DNA from: Paracoccaceae bacterium
GTDB taxonomy: Bacteria > Pseudomonadota > Alphaproteobacteria > Rhodobacterales > Rhodobacteraceae
Length of the DNA: 59,295 nt
Reading direction: 5' to 3'
Assembly (NCBI GenBank): GCA_020630695.1
Contig: JAHDIS010000020.1
Coordinates: 1-59,295 of the forward strand
The position numbers and the translations under genes are program-made. The notes under the pieces are model-generated. The model worked only from the letters and a program-made list of their open reading frames with translations. It did no database searches and was not told the origin of the DNA. Of the stretch, positions 24,652-33,211 are shown piece after piece; position 1 is the first letter of the stretch, and each line of letters begins with the position of its first letter.

Positions 24652-26325
24652 ATGGCAGACGCCGCCATTCACGGCCACGAGCATGAAGACAACCGCGGGT
24701 TCTTTACCCGTTGGTTTATGTCCACCAACCACAAAGACATCGGTATTCTGTACCTGATCGTTTCGGCGCTGGTCGGCTTCATCTCGGTGGCATTCACCGT
24801 CTACATGCGCATGGAGCTTATGGAGCCAGGCGTACAGTACATGTGTGCCGAAGGCATGCGCTTCACCGCGGCGGCTGTCGCGGATTGTACCCCGAACGGA
24901 CATCTGTGGAACGTGCTGATCACCGGCCACGGCATCCTGATGATGTTCTTTGTGGTTATTCCGGCTTTGTTTGGCGGATTTGGCAACTATTTCATGCCGT
25001 TGCAGATTGGTGCACCGGACATGGCCTTCCCGCGGATGAACAACCTTTCGTTCTGGCTCTATGTGGCTGGTACCACACTGGCAGTCTGCTCGGTGCTGGC
25101 ACCGGGGGGTAATGGCCAGCTTGGTTCGGGTGTGGGTTGGGTTCTTTACCCGCCGCTCAGCACCAACGAAGGCGGCTACTCAATGGATTTGGCGATCTTT
25201 GCCGTGCACGTTTCGGGCGCAAGCTCGATCCTCGGTGCGATCAACATGATCACCACCTTCCTGAACATGCGTGCCCCTGGCATGACCCTGTTCAAGGTTC
25301 CACTGTTCTCGTGGTCGATCTTTGTCACATCCTGGCTGATCCTGCTGTCGCTGCCAGTTCTGGCCGGCGCCATCACCATGCTGCTGACAGACCGTAACTT
25401 CGGCACGACCTTCTTTGATCCTGCCGGCGGTGGCGACCCGATCCTGTACCAGCATATCCTGTGGTTCTTTGGCCATCCAGAAGTGTACATCATCATCCTG
25501 CCCGGCTTTGGTATCATCAGCCATGTGATTGCGACCTTCGCGCGCAAGCCTGTCTTTGGCTACCTGCCGATGGTCTGGGCGATTATCGCGATTGGTGCAC
25601 TGGGCTTCGTCGTCTGGGCGCACCACATGTACACCGTTGGCATGTCGCTGACCCAGCAGTCCTACTTCATGCTGGCCACCATGGTCATCGCGGTGCCGAC
25701 CGGCGTTAAGGTGTTCTCGTGGATTGCCACCATGTGGGGCGGTTCGATCGAGTTCAAGACACCAATGCTCTGGGCCTTTGGCTTCCTGTTCCTGTTCACC
25801 GTTGGTGGTGTAACAGGCATCGTGCTGAGCCAGGCAGGCGTCGACCGCGCCTACCACGACACCTACTATGTGGTTGCACACTTCCACTACGTGATGTCGC
25901 TGGGCGCCGTGTTTGCGATCTTTGCAGGGGTATACTTCTACTTCCCCAAGATGACCGGTCGCATGTACCCTGAATGGGCAGGCAAGCTGCACTTCTGGGC
26001 GATGTTCATCGGCGCAAACGTGACATTCTTCCCGAAGCACTTCCTGGGCCGTCAGGGAATGCCACGTCGCTACATCGACTATCCCGAGCAGTTCGCTCTG
26101 TGGAACTATGTTTCCAGCTGGGGTGCATTCCTGTCCTTCGCGTCCTTCGTGTTCTTCTTTGGCGTAGTGATCTGGTCGGTGCTGAAAGGTGCCCGCGTGA
26201 CCGAGAACAACCCTTGGAACGAGTATGCGGACACGCTGGAATGGACACTGCCATCCCCGCCGCCCGAGCACACGTTCGAGATCCTGCCCAAGCGGGAAGA
26301 CTGGGACAAGGGCCACGCCCACTGA
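24652..26325 (+). CDS. ctaD: cytochrome c oxidase subunit I (aa3 type)
   Basis: A 557-residue heme-copper oxidase subunit I with twelve helices. Visible landmarks are TNHKDIG at the N-terminus, the low-spin heme His in [11 protein letters not shown], the D-channel Asp/Asn pair in [12 protein letters not shown], and the CuB/Tyr-His centre with the proton-gating Glu in [13 protein letters not shown]. They continue with HHMYTVG, and the heme a3 and a ligands in VAHFHYV. AGGAGG six bases before the ATG fixes the start; a longer frame exists upstream. It transfers electrons from cytochrome c to oxygen in the inner membrane. The other oxidase subunits are not next to it. Confidence 0.97.
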   Translation: MADAAIHGHEHEDNRGFFTRWFMSTNHKDIGILYLIVSALVGFISVAFTVYMRMELMEPGVQYMCAEGMRFTAAAVADCTPNGHLWNVLITGHGILMMFFVVIPALFGGFGNYFMPLQIGAPDMAFPRMNNLSFWLYVAGTTLAVCSVLAPGGNGQLGSGVGWVLYPPLSTNEGGYSMDLAIFAVHVSGASSILGAINMITTFLNMRAPGMTLFKVPLFSWSIFVTSWLILLSLPVLAGAITMLLTDRNFGTTFFDPAGGGDPILYQHILWFFGHPEVYIIILPGFGIISHVIATFARKPVFGYLPMVWAIIAIGALGFVVWAHHMYTVGMSLTQQSYFMLATMVIAVPTGVKVFSWIATMWGGSIEFKTPMLWAFGFLFLFTVGGVTGIVLSQAGVDRAYHDTYYVVAHFHYVMSLGAVFAIFAGVYFYFPKMTGRMYPEWAGKLHFWAMFIGANVTFFPKHFLGRQGMPRRYIDYPEQFALWNYVSSWGAFLSFASFVFFFGVVIWSVLKGARVTENNPWNEYADTLEWTLPSPPPEHTFEILPKREDWDKGHAH

Positions 26326-26349
26326 TCCGGGGCTGACCCTAAACAAAAT

Positions 26350-26379
26350 AAAAGGCCCCGCCATTGTGCGGGGCCTTTT
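26350..26379 (+). terminator. rho-independent terminator of ctaD
   Basis: GGCCCCGC pairs with GCGGGGCC around CATTGT, flanked by AAAA and TTTT (26350-26379). It lies 25 bases after the ctaD stop. The A-run on the other side makes it potentially bidirectional. Confidence 0.85.
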
Positions 26380-26439
26380 CACATTCGCGACCCGCGTTAC
26401 CTTGCATCTCATACAGAGCCACAAGACCGAAGCCGCTGC

Positions 26440-26943
26440 ATGCCTTATTCCTGGACAACCCCACCACGACAAGAGCCGCAAGAGCTGCATCTGTGGCCGC
26501 ATAACTCGCTGCCGGCTGAGGGTTTCGCCGCGCTGATCCTAGGCTTCTTCCTATTCGCCTCCCTGCCTCTCTACGGCTTGCTCGGCACCAAACTGTTGTG
26601 GGGCCTGCTGCCCTTCATGCTGGCCTCGACTGCAGGCATTTACTATGCCCTGCGCCGCAATGGCCGCGACCGGCAGATCCTGGAGGTGCTGACCCTTTCA
26701 CCCGAGCGCACACATCTGAGCCGCACAAATCCAAAAGGCGATGTCCAGCATTGGGAGTCCAACACCTATTGGGTCAAGGTCACAATGCACGACAAAGGCG
26801 GGCCTGTTCCCTACTACGTCACCCTCAAAGGGAACGGATCAGACAACCGCGAGGTTGAGATTGGCGCGTTTCTGAGCGAAGAGGAACGCAAGGCCTTGTT
26901 CAATGAACTCAGCGACATGGTGCGTGACATCTCGCGCAGCTGA
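26440..26943 (+). CDS. DUF2244 family membrane protein
   Basis: A 167-residue protein with two helices (about residues 28-46 and 50-68) at the N-terminus, then a cytoplasmic domain. The domain has RDRQILEVLTLSPERTHLSRTNP, HWESNTYWVKVTMH and VEIGAFLSEEERKALFNEL, all typical of DUF2244 proteins of alphaproteobacteria. It follows the ctaD terminator and probably has its own promoter. Such genes commonly lie near oxidase genes, but the function is unknown. Confidence 0.85.
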   Translation: MPYSWTTPPRQEPQELHLWPHNSLPAEGFAALILGFFLFASLPLYGLLGTKLLWGLLPFMLASTAGIYYALRRNGRDRQILEVLTLSPERTHLSRTNPKGDVQHWESNTYWVKVTMHDKGGPVPYYVTLKGNGSDNREVEIGAFLSEEERKALFNELSDMVRDISRS

Positions 26944-26965
26944 CAGCGCAGCGGAGCAGACCAAG

Positions 26966-27871
26966 ATGGCACAGGAACCGGCTACGCCAAAAACAAGGCG
27001 TCTTCGCATGCGTGCATTGGCCCGTCTGCTCGGGCCGGAACGGGCCGCCGGGCACACAATGGTGCCAAGCGAACGCGCCGCACTCGCCCTGCGAGCCAGC
27101 AAACCAGATCTGACGACGCAGGCGGAAGCTGTGACCTTTCTGATCCCGCTTGTCGGGCCGGAGCCTGTCGACGACTGGCAAGCGGTCACCGCGCGACTAC
27201 AGGCAACGCTGCAAAGCCTGATTGATCAGGACAACCCCAATTGGCGCGCTGTGGTGTGCTGCCAACAGCCCCCGCCGATGCCAAAGGATGGCCGGCTTTC
27301 CTATCTGCCCTTTGACGATCCGACGCCGGGAAATGACAAATGGCGCAAGCTGTCGGCGCTTTGCGCGCATCTGCCATCACTGGCCCTGCCCCATGGATAT
27401 GTCATGACCTTTGATGCCGACGATATCCTGCGGCAGGGCACCGTTTCGGAAATGCTGGCGCGGCAAGCCCGCGGCGGCTATCTGGTCGAGTCCGGTTTTG
27501 TAATGGACCACGCAACAGGCGACGTTGCGCGAGCCGATCGTCGCACTCTGGTCCAACCGTTGCAAAAACCGTTCTGGAAACTCTGCGGCTCCTGCGCTGC
27601 GCTCAGACACGATCCGGCTGAGCCACTCAGCGCCGAATTCCTGCGCGCCATGACCCAGCACGAACACAGGATGTTCCCGTATCTGGCCCGTCTGTCGGGA
27701 CAACCGCTAACGCCGCTTTCCCGGCCCTCGGTGCTCTATGTGTTGAACCATGGCGAGAATTTTGGCGCACGCCGGGGCCGGGTCGGTTTCAAGACCCGCT
27801 TTGTTCAGCGATTCAAAATCACCGACGCCAAGACGCTGGATATCATCGCATCGCAATTCCCTGCGCCTTGA
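26966..27871 (+). CDS. GT-A-fold-like glycosyltransferase or hypothetical
   Basis: 301 residues. VTFLIPLVGPEPVDDWQAVTARLQATLQSLIDQ, a strand-helix opening, and YVMTFDADDILR, with a DxD-like motif near residue 155, resemble the nucleotide-sugar site of GT-A glycosyltransferases. HGENFGARRGRVGFKTRFVQRF near the C-terminus has no match that I know. The start was placed at an ATG 22 bases after the DUF2244 gene; an earlier ATG lies inside that gene. Donor and acceptor are unknown. Confidence 0.55.
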   Translation: MAQEPATPKTRRLRMRALARLLGPERAAGHTMVPSERAALALRASKPDLTTQAEAVTFLIPLVGPEPVDDWQAVTARLQATLQSLIDQDNPNWRAVVCCQQPPPMPKDGRLSYLPFDDPTPGNDKWRKLSALCAHLPSLALPHGYVMTFDADDILRQGTVSEMLARQARGGYLVESGFVMDHATGDVARADRRTLVQPLQKPFWKLCGSCAALRHDPAEPLSAEFLRAMTQHEHRMFPYLARLSGQPLTPLSRPSVLYVLNHGENFGARRGRVGFKTRFVQRFKITDAKTLDIIASQFPAP

Positions 27872-27901
27872 ACGCAGGGAGCATGCGCCAAATCGGTCCG
27901 A

Positions 27902-28366
27902 TCAGTTGCCGGCGAGCCGTTCTTTGACCATCGGGCCCACAGCGCCAAAATCCATCTGGCCGGTGTACTGAGCCTTGAGCGCGCCCATGACCCGGCCCAT
28001 ATCGCGGATCGAATCTGCGCCGACTTCGGTCACGGCCGCATCGACCGCGCTGGCAATCTCGTCTTCGGACAAAGCCTTGGGCAGGAATTCCTCGATCACG
28101 CCGATTTCCGAAATCTCGCGTTCAGCCAGATCCAGACGACCACCCTCTTCGTAGGTTTTCGCGCTTTCGCGGCGCTGCTTGACCATCTTGTCAAGGATCG
28201 CAAGCACTTGGCCGTCGTCCACGCCGCCTTCTTCACCCGTGCCGCGCAGGGCAATGTCACGATCCTTGATCGCTGCATTGATCAGACGCAGCGTCGATAA
28301 ACGATCTGCTGCCTTGTCTTTCATGGCCTGTTTAACAGCCGTATTCACTCGTTCTCGCAGTTCCAT
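27902..28366 (-). CDS. GatB/YqeY domain protein
   Basis: A 154-residue YqeY protein. LSTLRLINAAIKDRDIA, the VLAILDKMVKQRRESAKTYEEGGR core and RDMGRVMGALKAQYTGQMDFG with the C-terminal helices match the tRNA-amidotransferase-like GatB/YqeY family. The start is ambiguous between two ATGs six bases apart (28372 and 28366); I chose the one beginning MELRERV because the family begins this way. The gene is divergent from carA. YqeY is thought to bind tRNA or ribosomal partners, but its biochemical role is unsettled. Confidence 0.85.
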   Translation of the reverse strand: MELRERVNTAVKQAMKDKAADRLSTLRLINAAIKDRDIALRGTGEEGGVDDGQVLAILDKMVKQRRESAKTYEEGGRLDLAEREISEIGVIEEFLPKALSEDEIASAVDAAVTEVGADSIRDMGRVMGALKAQYTGQMDFGAVGPMVKERLAGN

Positions 28367-28455
28367 GAACATTCATCCCCTGTCCAATGCTCGAAACGCG
28401 ACACTACCCAAAAGACAATTCTGGTGCAACCGCGCGCGAGCCATATTAAGTTATT

Positions 28456-28478
28456 GATTTTGAACAATTTTCAAAATC
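28456..28478. promoter_or_regulatory. 23-bp palindrome between yqeY and carA
   Basis: GATTTTGAA-N5-TTCAAAATC is a perfect nine-base inverted repeat, ten bases before the -35 of the probable carA promoter. It could be an operator. Its TGAA-N5-TTCA core has spacing one short of an ARG box, and no ArgR gene is visible here. Confidence 0.45.
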
Positions 28479-28488
28479 AGCATACCCC

Positions 28489-28517
28489 TTGACCCGGCCC
28501 CCGCCGCGCATTAGGTT
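28489..28517 (+). promoter_or_regulatory. probable carA promoter
   Basis: TTGACC (28489-28494) and TAGGTT (28512-28517) with a 17-base spacer form a sigma-70-type promoter. If transcription starts near 28524, the only in-frame initiation codon for carA (the TTG at 28489) lies upstream of the transcript start. Confidence 0.55.
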
Positions 28518-29706
28518 CCGCGCAATTTGCGCCCCTGCCCCCTGCCCAGCATTCGGAGTCGCTTCTGTCCCCAGACCCAACCAACCGCCAGCCACGCACG
28601 ATGGCACCGTTTTCTACGGACAAGGGTTCGGAGCCACTGGCGAAACCGAAGCCGAGCTTTGCTTCAACACCGCCATGTCCGGTTATCAGGAAATCATGAC
28701 CGACCCGTCCTATGCCGGGCAGATCGTGACCTTTACTTTCCCGCATATCGGCAATGTCGGGGTCAATCCGGATGACGATGAAACCGCCGATCCGGTGGCC
28801 GAGGGTATGGTGGTCAAATGGATGCCAACCCAGAGTTCGAATTGGCGCGCCGTTCAGGAGTTGTCTGACTGGCTCGCGGCCCGCGGCCGTATTGCTGTTG
28901 GCGGTATAGACACACGGCGCCTGACCCGGGCCATTCGCCAACAGGGCGCGCCGCATGTTGCAATGGCGCACAATCCTGACGGGGTGTTCGACGTCGAAGC
29001 CTTGGTCGCCAAGGCGCGTGCGTTCTCCGGCCTTGAAGGGCTGGATCTGGCCAAGGGTGTAACCTGCGCGCAGAGCTACCGCTGGGATGAGATGCGGTGG
29101 GCATGGCCCGAGGGCTACAAGCCTCAGACCAATCCAAAGCACAAAGTGGTCGCAGTCGACTACGGCGCCAAACGCAACATCCTGCGCTGCCTCGCCTCGG
29201 CCGGATGTGATGTGACGGTTCTGCCAGCCTCTGCCAGCTACGATGAGGTCATGGCCCATCAGCCCGACGGTGTTTTCCTGTCCAACGGCCCCGGCGATCC
29301 GGCAGCAACCGGCGAATATGCCGTGCCAATGATCCGCTCACTTCTGGACAATACTGACATCCCGGTTTTCGGGATCTGTCTGGGACATCAGATGCTGGCG
29401 CTGGCTTTGGGCGCGCGCACCATCAAGATGAACCACGGCCACCATGGTGCGAACCATCCGGTCAAAGAGGTCGAAACCGGCAAGGTCGAGATCACCTCGA
29501 TGAACCATGGTTTCGCAGTAGACGCCCAGACCCTGCCGGACGGCGTTCTGGAAACCCACGTTAGCCTGTTTGACGGATCGAACTGCGGAATTCGCATGGC
29601 GGATCGGCCCGTGTTTTCGGTGCAGCACCACCCCGAAGCCAGCCCCGGCCCGCAGGACAGCTTTTACCTGTTCGAACGCTTCGCCGCATCGATGGCCGCA
29701 GCCTAA
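28489..29706 (+). CDS. carA: carbamoyl-phosphate synthase small subunit, 5' end doubtful
   Basis: The frame encodes a clear CarA. The N-terminal domain has ATGETEAELCFNTAMSGYQEIMTDPSY and GGIDTRRLTRAIRQQGAPH, and the class I glutaminase has the nucleophile Cys in FGICLGHQMLAL and the His/Glu in QHHPEA. CarA releases ammonia from glutamine for the large subunit in arginine and pyrimidine synthesis. The usual start is missing. The frame can only begin with TTG at 28489, which overlaps the promoter, and the hydrophobic first strand expected before DGTVFYG is absent. A plausible initiation site with GGAG at 28555 lies in another frame. This suggests a small indel or sequence error, so I am unsure of the 5' end. 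Confidence 0.85.
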   Translation: MTRPPPRIRFRAICAPAPCPAFGVASVPRPNQPPATHDGTVFYGQGFGATGETEAELCFNTAMSGYQEIMTDPSYAGQIVTFTFPHIGNVGVNPDDDETADPVAEGMVVKWMPTQSSNWRAVQELSDWLAARGRIAVGGIDTRRLTRAIRQQGAPHVAMAHNPDGVFDVEALVAKARAFSGLEGLDLAKGVTCAQSYRWDEMRWAWPEGYKPQTNPKHKVVAVDYGAKRNILRCLASAGCDVTVLPASASYDEVMAHQPDGVFLSNGPGDPAATGEYAVPMIRSLLDNTDIPVFGICLGHQMLALALGARTIKMNHGHHGANHPVKEVETGKVEITSMNHGFAVDAQTLPDGVLETHVSLFDGSNCGIRMADRPVFSVQHHPEASPGPQDSFYLFERFAASMAAA

Positions 29707-29735
29707 AGCCCGCTGCGTTAACCAAAAACTCAGAA

Positions 29736-29751
29736 TTAACCAAGCCTTAAC
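29736..29751 (+). promoter_or_regulatory. CtrA-type binding site before the GT2 fusion gene
   Basis: TTAACCAAGCCTTAAC matches the full CtrA motif TTAA-N7-TTAAC. It is 45 bases upstream of the ATG of the GspE-N/GT2 gene, a usual position for a CtrA-controlled promoter. A further TTAAC half-site lies at 29718. Confidence 0.6.
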
Positions 29752-29795
29752 AGACTTGCTTCACTTTCCTTCCGGTACTGGGATGGAAATGGATC

Positions 29796-31694
29796 ATGAG
29801 CAAGCAACGTCTGAGGCTCGCAGAAAACCGGTTGGCGCAACACGGCGCCGGTCGGGGAAAACCTGTTAGCCAGATCCTTTTGGATCACGGCACCGTTGCG
29901 CCGCGGGTGATGCTGGGCGCCTTGGCCGAATCCGCGCGTATCAAACAGCCCGTAGCCAATGTCATCGCAGCCGAAGGGATCGCCCAACGGCGCGATATCT
30001 TGGCTGCGCAAGCCGAACGCCACGGCGCAATGCCCGTGCTGGGCAAAGAGAGACCACCCGATCCTGCCGTTCAATCCCTTTTGCCTGCCAGCTTTTGTCT
30101 CAAACATGCGGTTCTGCCGTGGATGCGCATCGGCGACACGCTGGTTTTGGCCACTGCGCGCCCGGATGATTTTGATGATGTCATGGAGCAAGCGCCCGAC
30201 ACACTCGGGCCAGTGATGATGGCCGTGACGCTCGAAGAGGATATTCACGCCGCGATCTCACAAAGCCACGGAGCGGCCCTTGCGCGAGCGGCCGAAACAT
30301 GGCGGCCGCCAAGCGACAGCTGCCGCGATATCAATCAGTCCACAACGCGAACCAAATCTTTGGGTGTTGGTGCGCTGCTTTTGGTGTTTGCCCTGCTCTG
30401 GCTATACCCCGCTGTTTTATTCGCAGCGGCATTGGGGCTGGCCCTGATTTCTTTGGTTGCTGCGCAGGGCCTCAAGGTCGTGGCCTTTCTGGCATCCCGC
30501 AAACAAGAGCCGTTTTCCGGCCCGCCTGCGCTGCCAGAGCATCCGCCCACCGTTTCCGTTTTGGTTCCGCTGTTTCGGGAATCGGAAATCGCGTCCACCC
30601 TCGTGCAAAGACTGTCTCGGCTGGATTACCCCCGCAGTCTGCTGGACGTGGTCTTGGTGCTCGAGGCTGGCGATGCTCAAACCAAGGACGTGATCGCCAA
30701 AACGGCATTGCCGCCATGGTTCCGCGTCATCGAAGTGCCGGACGGTCCGATCATGACCAAACCCCGTGCGCTGAATTATGCGCTTCATTTCACCAAAGGG
30801 GACATCATCGGAGTGTATGACGCCGAAGATGCGCCTGCACCCGATCAGATTGGCCGGGTGGTGGATCATTTCAGCCGCGCGCCGCCCGACGTGGCCTGTC
30901 TTCAGGGTATTCTGGACTTCTATAACCCAATGGCCAATTGGCTATCGCGTTGTTTTGCCATCGAATACGCCAGTTGGTTTCGTGTTGTGCTGCCGGGCCT
31001 GTCCCGGCTTGGGCTTGCGGTCCCGTTGGGCGGAACGACGCTTTTCTTTCGTCGCCAAGCGCTGGTCGATCTGCACGGCTGGGATGCCCACAACGTCACT
31101 GAAGATGCGGATCTCGGGATACTCCTGGCCCGGCGCGGATACCGCACGGAGCTGATCGCATCCGTCACACGGGAAGAGGCGAACAATCGGTTCTGGCCCT
31201 GGATCAAGCAACGATCCCGCTGGCTCAAGGGGTATGCGATCACATGGTGGGTTCACAGCCGTCGTCCCTTGGCGCTCTGGCGTGATCTGGGCCCCAAGAA
31301 ATTTCTGGGCATGCAGGTGCTGTTTGTCACAACGATCGTTCAGTTCACTTTGGCGCCGCTCTTGTGGTCTTTTTGGTTGGTCCTGTTCGGCCTGCCGCAC
31401 CCGCTGGACGCCTACCTTGGCCCTACGTCAATCGCAGTTCTGACCGCGTTGTTTTTAGGGGCCGAGGCTGTGGCAATCCTGATCGGTATAGCCGCTGTTT
31501 CCCGAAGCCCGCACGAACGGCTGATCCCATGGGTGCCAACCCTGTTCGCCTATTTCCCTCTTGGCACCTTCGCAATCTACAAGGGACTGTTCGAGATGCT
31601 CACCAATCGCGCTTTCTATTGGGACAAGACAACACACGGAACGTCCCAGCCCGACAGTCCCGACATACATCCGAACAGCGGCCCACCGTGGTGA
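29796..31694 (+). CDS. GspE-N (MshEN) domain fused to membrane GT2 glycosyltransferase
   Basis: 632 residues. The N-terminal part (about 10-155) resembles the MshEN/GspE-N regulatory domain (VSQILLDHGTVAPRVMLGALAESARIK, RHGAMPV, a LLPASFCLKHAVLPWM segment, RIGDTLVLATARP). Two hydrophobic helices (about 187-222) follow, then a GT2 domain with TVSVLVPLFRE, VYDAEDAPAPDQ (DxD-type) and QRSRWLKG (the QxxRW motif), and C-terminal helices. The pattern fits a processive cellulose-synthase-like enzyme; MshEN domains can bind c-di-GMP. A CtrA-type site lies upstream, so cell-cycle or surface-polysaccharide control is plausible. Confidence 0.85.
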   Translation: MSKQRLRLAENRLAQHGAGRGKPVSQILLDHGTVAPRVMLGALAESARIKQPVANVIAAEGIAQRRDILAAQAERHGAMPVLGKERPPDPAVQSLLPASFCLKHAVLPWMRIGDTLVLATARPDDFDDVMEQAPDTLGPVMMAVTLEEDIHAAISQSHGAALARAAETWRPPSDSCRDINQSTTRTKSLGVGALLLVFALLWLYPAVLFAAALGLALISLVAAQGLKVVAFLASRKQEPFSGPPALPEHPPTVSVLVPLFRESEIASTLVQRLSRLDYPRSLLDVVLVLEAGDAQTKDVIAKTALPPWFRVIEVPDGPIMTKPRALNYALHFTKGDIIGVYDAEDAPAPDQIGRVVDHFSRAPPDVACLQGILDFYNPMANWLSRCFAIEYASWFRVVLPGLSRLGLAVPLGGTTLFFRRQALVDLHGWDAHNVTEDADLGILLARRGYRTELIASVTREEANNRFWPWIKQRSRWLKGYAITWWVHSRRPLALWRDLGPKKFLGMQVLFVTTIVQFTLAPLLWSFWLVLFGLPHPLDAYLGPTSIAVLTALFLGAEAVAILIGIAAVSRSPHERLIPWVPTLFAYFPLGTFAIYKGLFEMLTNRAFYWDKTTHGTSQPDSPDIHPNSGPPW

Positions 31695-31707
31695 AAACGC
31701 TCGTGAC

Positions 31708-32358
31708 CTAGAGTTCCAACTGCCGGGCGGAATCCAGCTTTAGACGGGTGACGAAAGCAACCGAAATGTGGTCTCTCAACGCTTGAAAGGCGGCGTCTTC
31801 GTCTCGGCGTGCGATTGCGTCGACGATGGCCTGATGTTCCGACAGCGCAATCTCTCCGCGCCCTTCGGCGGCCAGCGAGGTGGTCGCCATCAGCGCCATG
31901 GACCGATGAACCAAATCCAGCTGCTGCACGAGATAGCGATTGTGAGAGGCGAGATGAATCATCTTGTGAAACCGGCGGTTTGCCCGTGACAGCGCCGATG
32001 GATCATCCAGAAGCGCGCGGTCTTCCTCGACCATGTCCCGCAACACCTGAACCTCTTCTTCGGTCGCATGACGCGCCGCAAGACGCGCGGCCAAACCTTC
32101 TAGTTCCGTCCGGACGGCATAGAGTTCCGCCATCTGGTTGTGGTCCAGCGAAGCGACGATCAAAGACCGCCCATCACGTGCCAAAAGCGATTGCGTTTCA
32201 AGGCGTTGCAGCGCTTCTCGGATCGGCGTGCGCGAGACACCGAACCGATCTGCCAGCTCGCTTTCGACCAGTCGGTCCCCGGGTCTATAGAGGCCCGTGT
32301 CGATTGCCTCCAGGATCAGTGTATAGGCGTCTTTCTGGGACGCTCTTGACTGGTTCAT
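31708..32358 (-). CDS. GntR family regulator with FCD domain
   Basis: A 216-residue FadR-subfamily regulator. The winged helix is PGDRLVESELADRFGVSRTPIREALQRLETQSLL. The FCD ligand domain (about residues 75-205) has the metal-binding pattern RRFHKMIHLASHN and EHQAIVDAIARRDEDAAFQALRDHI. It is convergent with the GT2 fusion gene. There is no adjacent catabolic operon that points to a ligand. It is divergent from the HAD nucleotidase, 103 bases away. Confidence 0.88.
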   Translation of the reverse strand: MNQSRASQKDAYTLILEAIDTGLYRPGDRLVESELADRFGVSRTPIREALQRLETQSLLARDGRSLIVASLDHNQMAELYAVRTELEGLAARLAARHATEEEVQVLRDMVEEDRALLDDPSALSRANRRFHKMIHLASHNRYLVQQLDLVHRSMALMATTSLAAEGRGEIALSEHQAIVDAIARRDEDAAFQALRDHISVAFVTRLKLDSARQLEL

Positions 32359-32461
32359 TGTGCGCTCTTCCTTGCTGCGTTGCGCAACACTAGCCTCGCC
32401 TACCCTGTCATAGCAAGCGCGCCCAATTGTCTTCTTTGCGCCTGTGGCCTAAGTCTTCGCT

Positions 32462-33106
32462 ATGCCACGCGACGCTTTTTCTCATGTGCGGACATGGGTC
32501 TTTGACCTGGACAACACGCTCTATCATCCCCGGGTACGCCTGTTCGATCAAATCGAACAGCGCATGACAGATGTCGTCATGCGGGTCACCGGACTGCCAC
32601 GGGATCGCGCCTGCACATTGCGAAGCGACTATTGGGCCGAATACGGAACGACGCTGGCCGGGTTGATGCACAACCATGACATCGATGCACAGGCGTTTCT
32701 GGACGAAGTACACGACATCGACTTCAGCGCGCTGGAACCTGATCCACATCTGGCGGCGCTGATCGGCGATCTGCCCGGACGCCGCATTGTCTATACCAAC
32801 GGCAGCGCACCCTATGCGGCGCAAGTGCTCAAGGCCCGCGGGCTCGAAACCGCTTTTGACGCGATTTACGGTGTCGAACACGCGGATTTTGTGCCCAAGC
32901 CCGAAAGACGGGCCTTTGAACGGGTGTTTGCCCGCGATCAGCTGGCCCCTCAGCAGTCGGCGATGTTCGAAGACGAAGCGCGCAATCTGGCAGCCCCCCA
33001 TGCGATGGGCATGCGGACGGTTCATGTTGCGCCAGAACCCGCACCGGCCGGCCACATCCATCATCACACCGATGACCTGAGCGGTTTTCTTTCGCGGCTC
33101 ACTTGA
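32462..33106 (+). CDS. HAD-family pyrimidine 5'-nucleotidase
   Basis: A 214-residue HAD hydrolase of the SDT1/pyrimidine nucleotidase type. Motif I is WVFDLDNTLYHP (Asp nucleophile near residue 15), motif II YTNGS, motif III VPKPERRAF and motif IV MFEDEARNL. The cap domain holds the FDQIEQRMTDVV and LPRDRA helices. The family removes phosphate from UMP, dUMP or CMP; I infer that specificity from the cap signature and size. Confidence 0.85.
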   Translation: MPRDAFSHVRTWVFDLDNTLYHPRVRLFDQIEQRMTDVVMRVTGLPRDRACTLRSDYWAEYGTTLAGLMHNHDIDAQAFLDEVHDIDFSALEPDPHLAALIGDLPGRRIVYTNGSAPYAAQVLKARGLETAFDAIYGVEHADFVPKPERRAFERVFARDQLAPQQSAMFEDEARNLAAPHAMGMRTVHVAPEPAPAGHIHHHTDDLSGFLSRLT

Positions 33107-33211
33107 TCGGTCTGGGGCCAAGCATGTCCTTTTGCCGCAGAACCGGGCATGGTCCGCCGTCAAGGTGCACACTAGGTTACCGTTTGAAACGACGAGCTGG
33201 GAAGCAGACCA

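Noticed and set aside
28456-28478. ARG box before carA
   Set aside because: The core spacing is one base short of the ArgR motif, and ArgR is not commonly found in this group. It is kept only as an unassigned palindrome.
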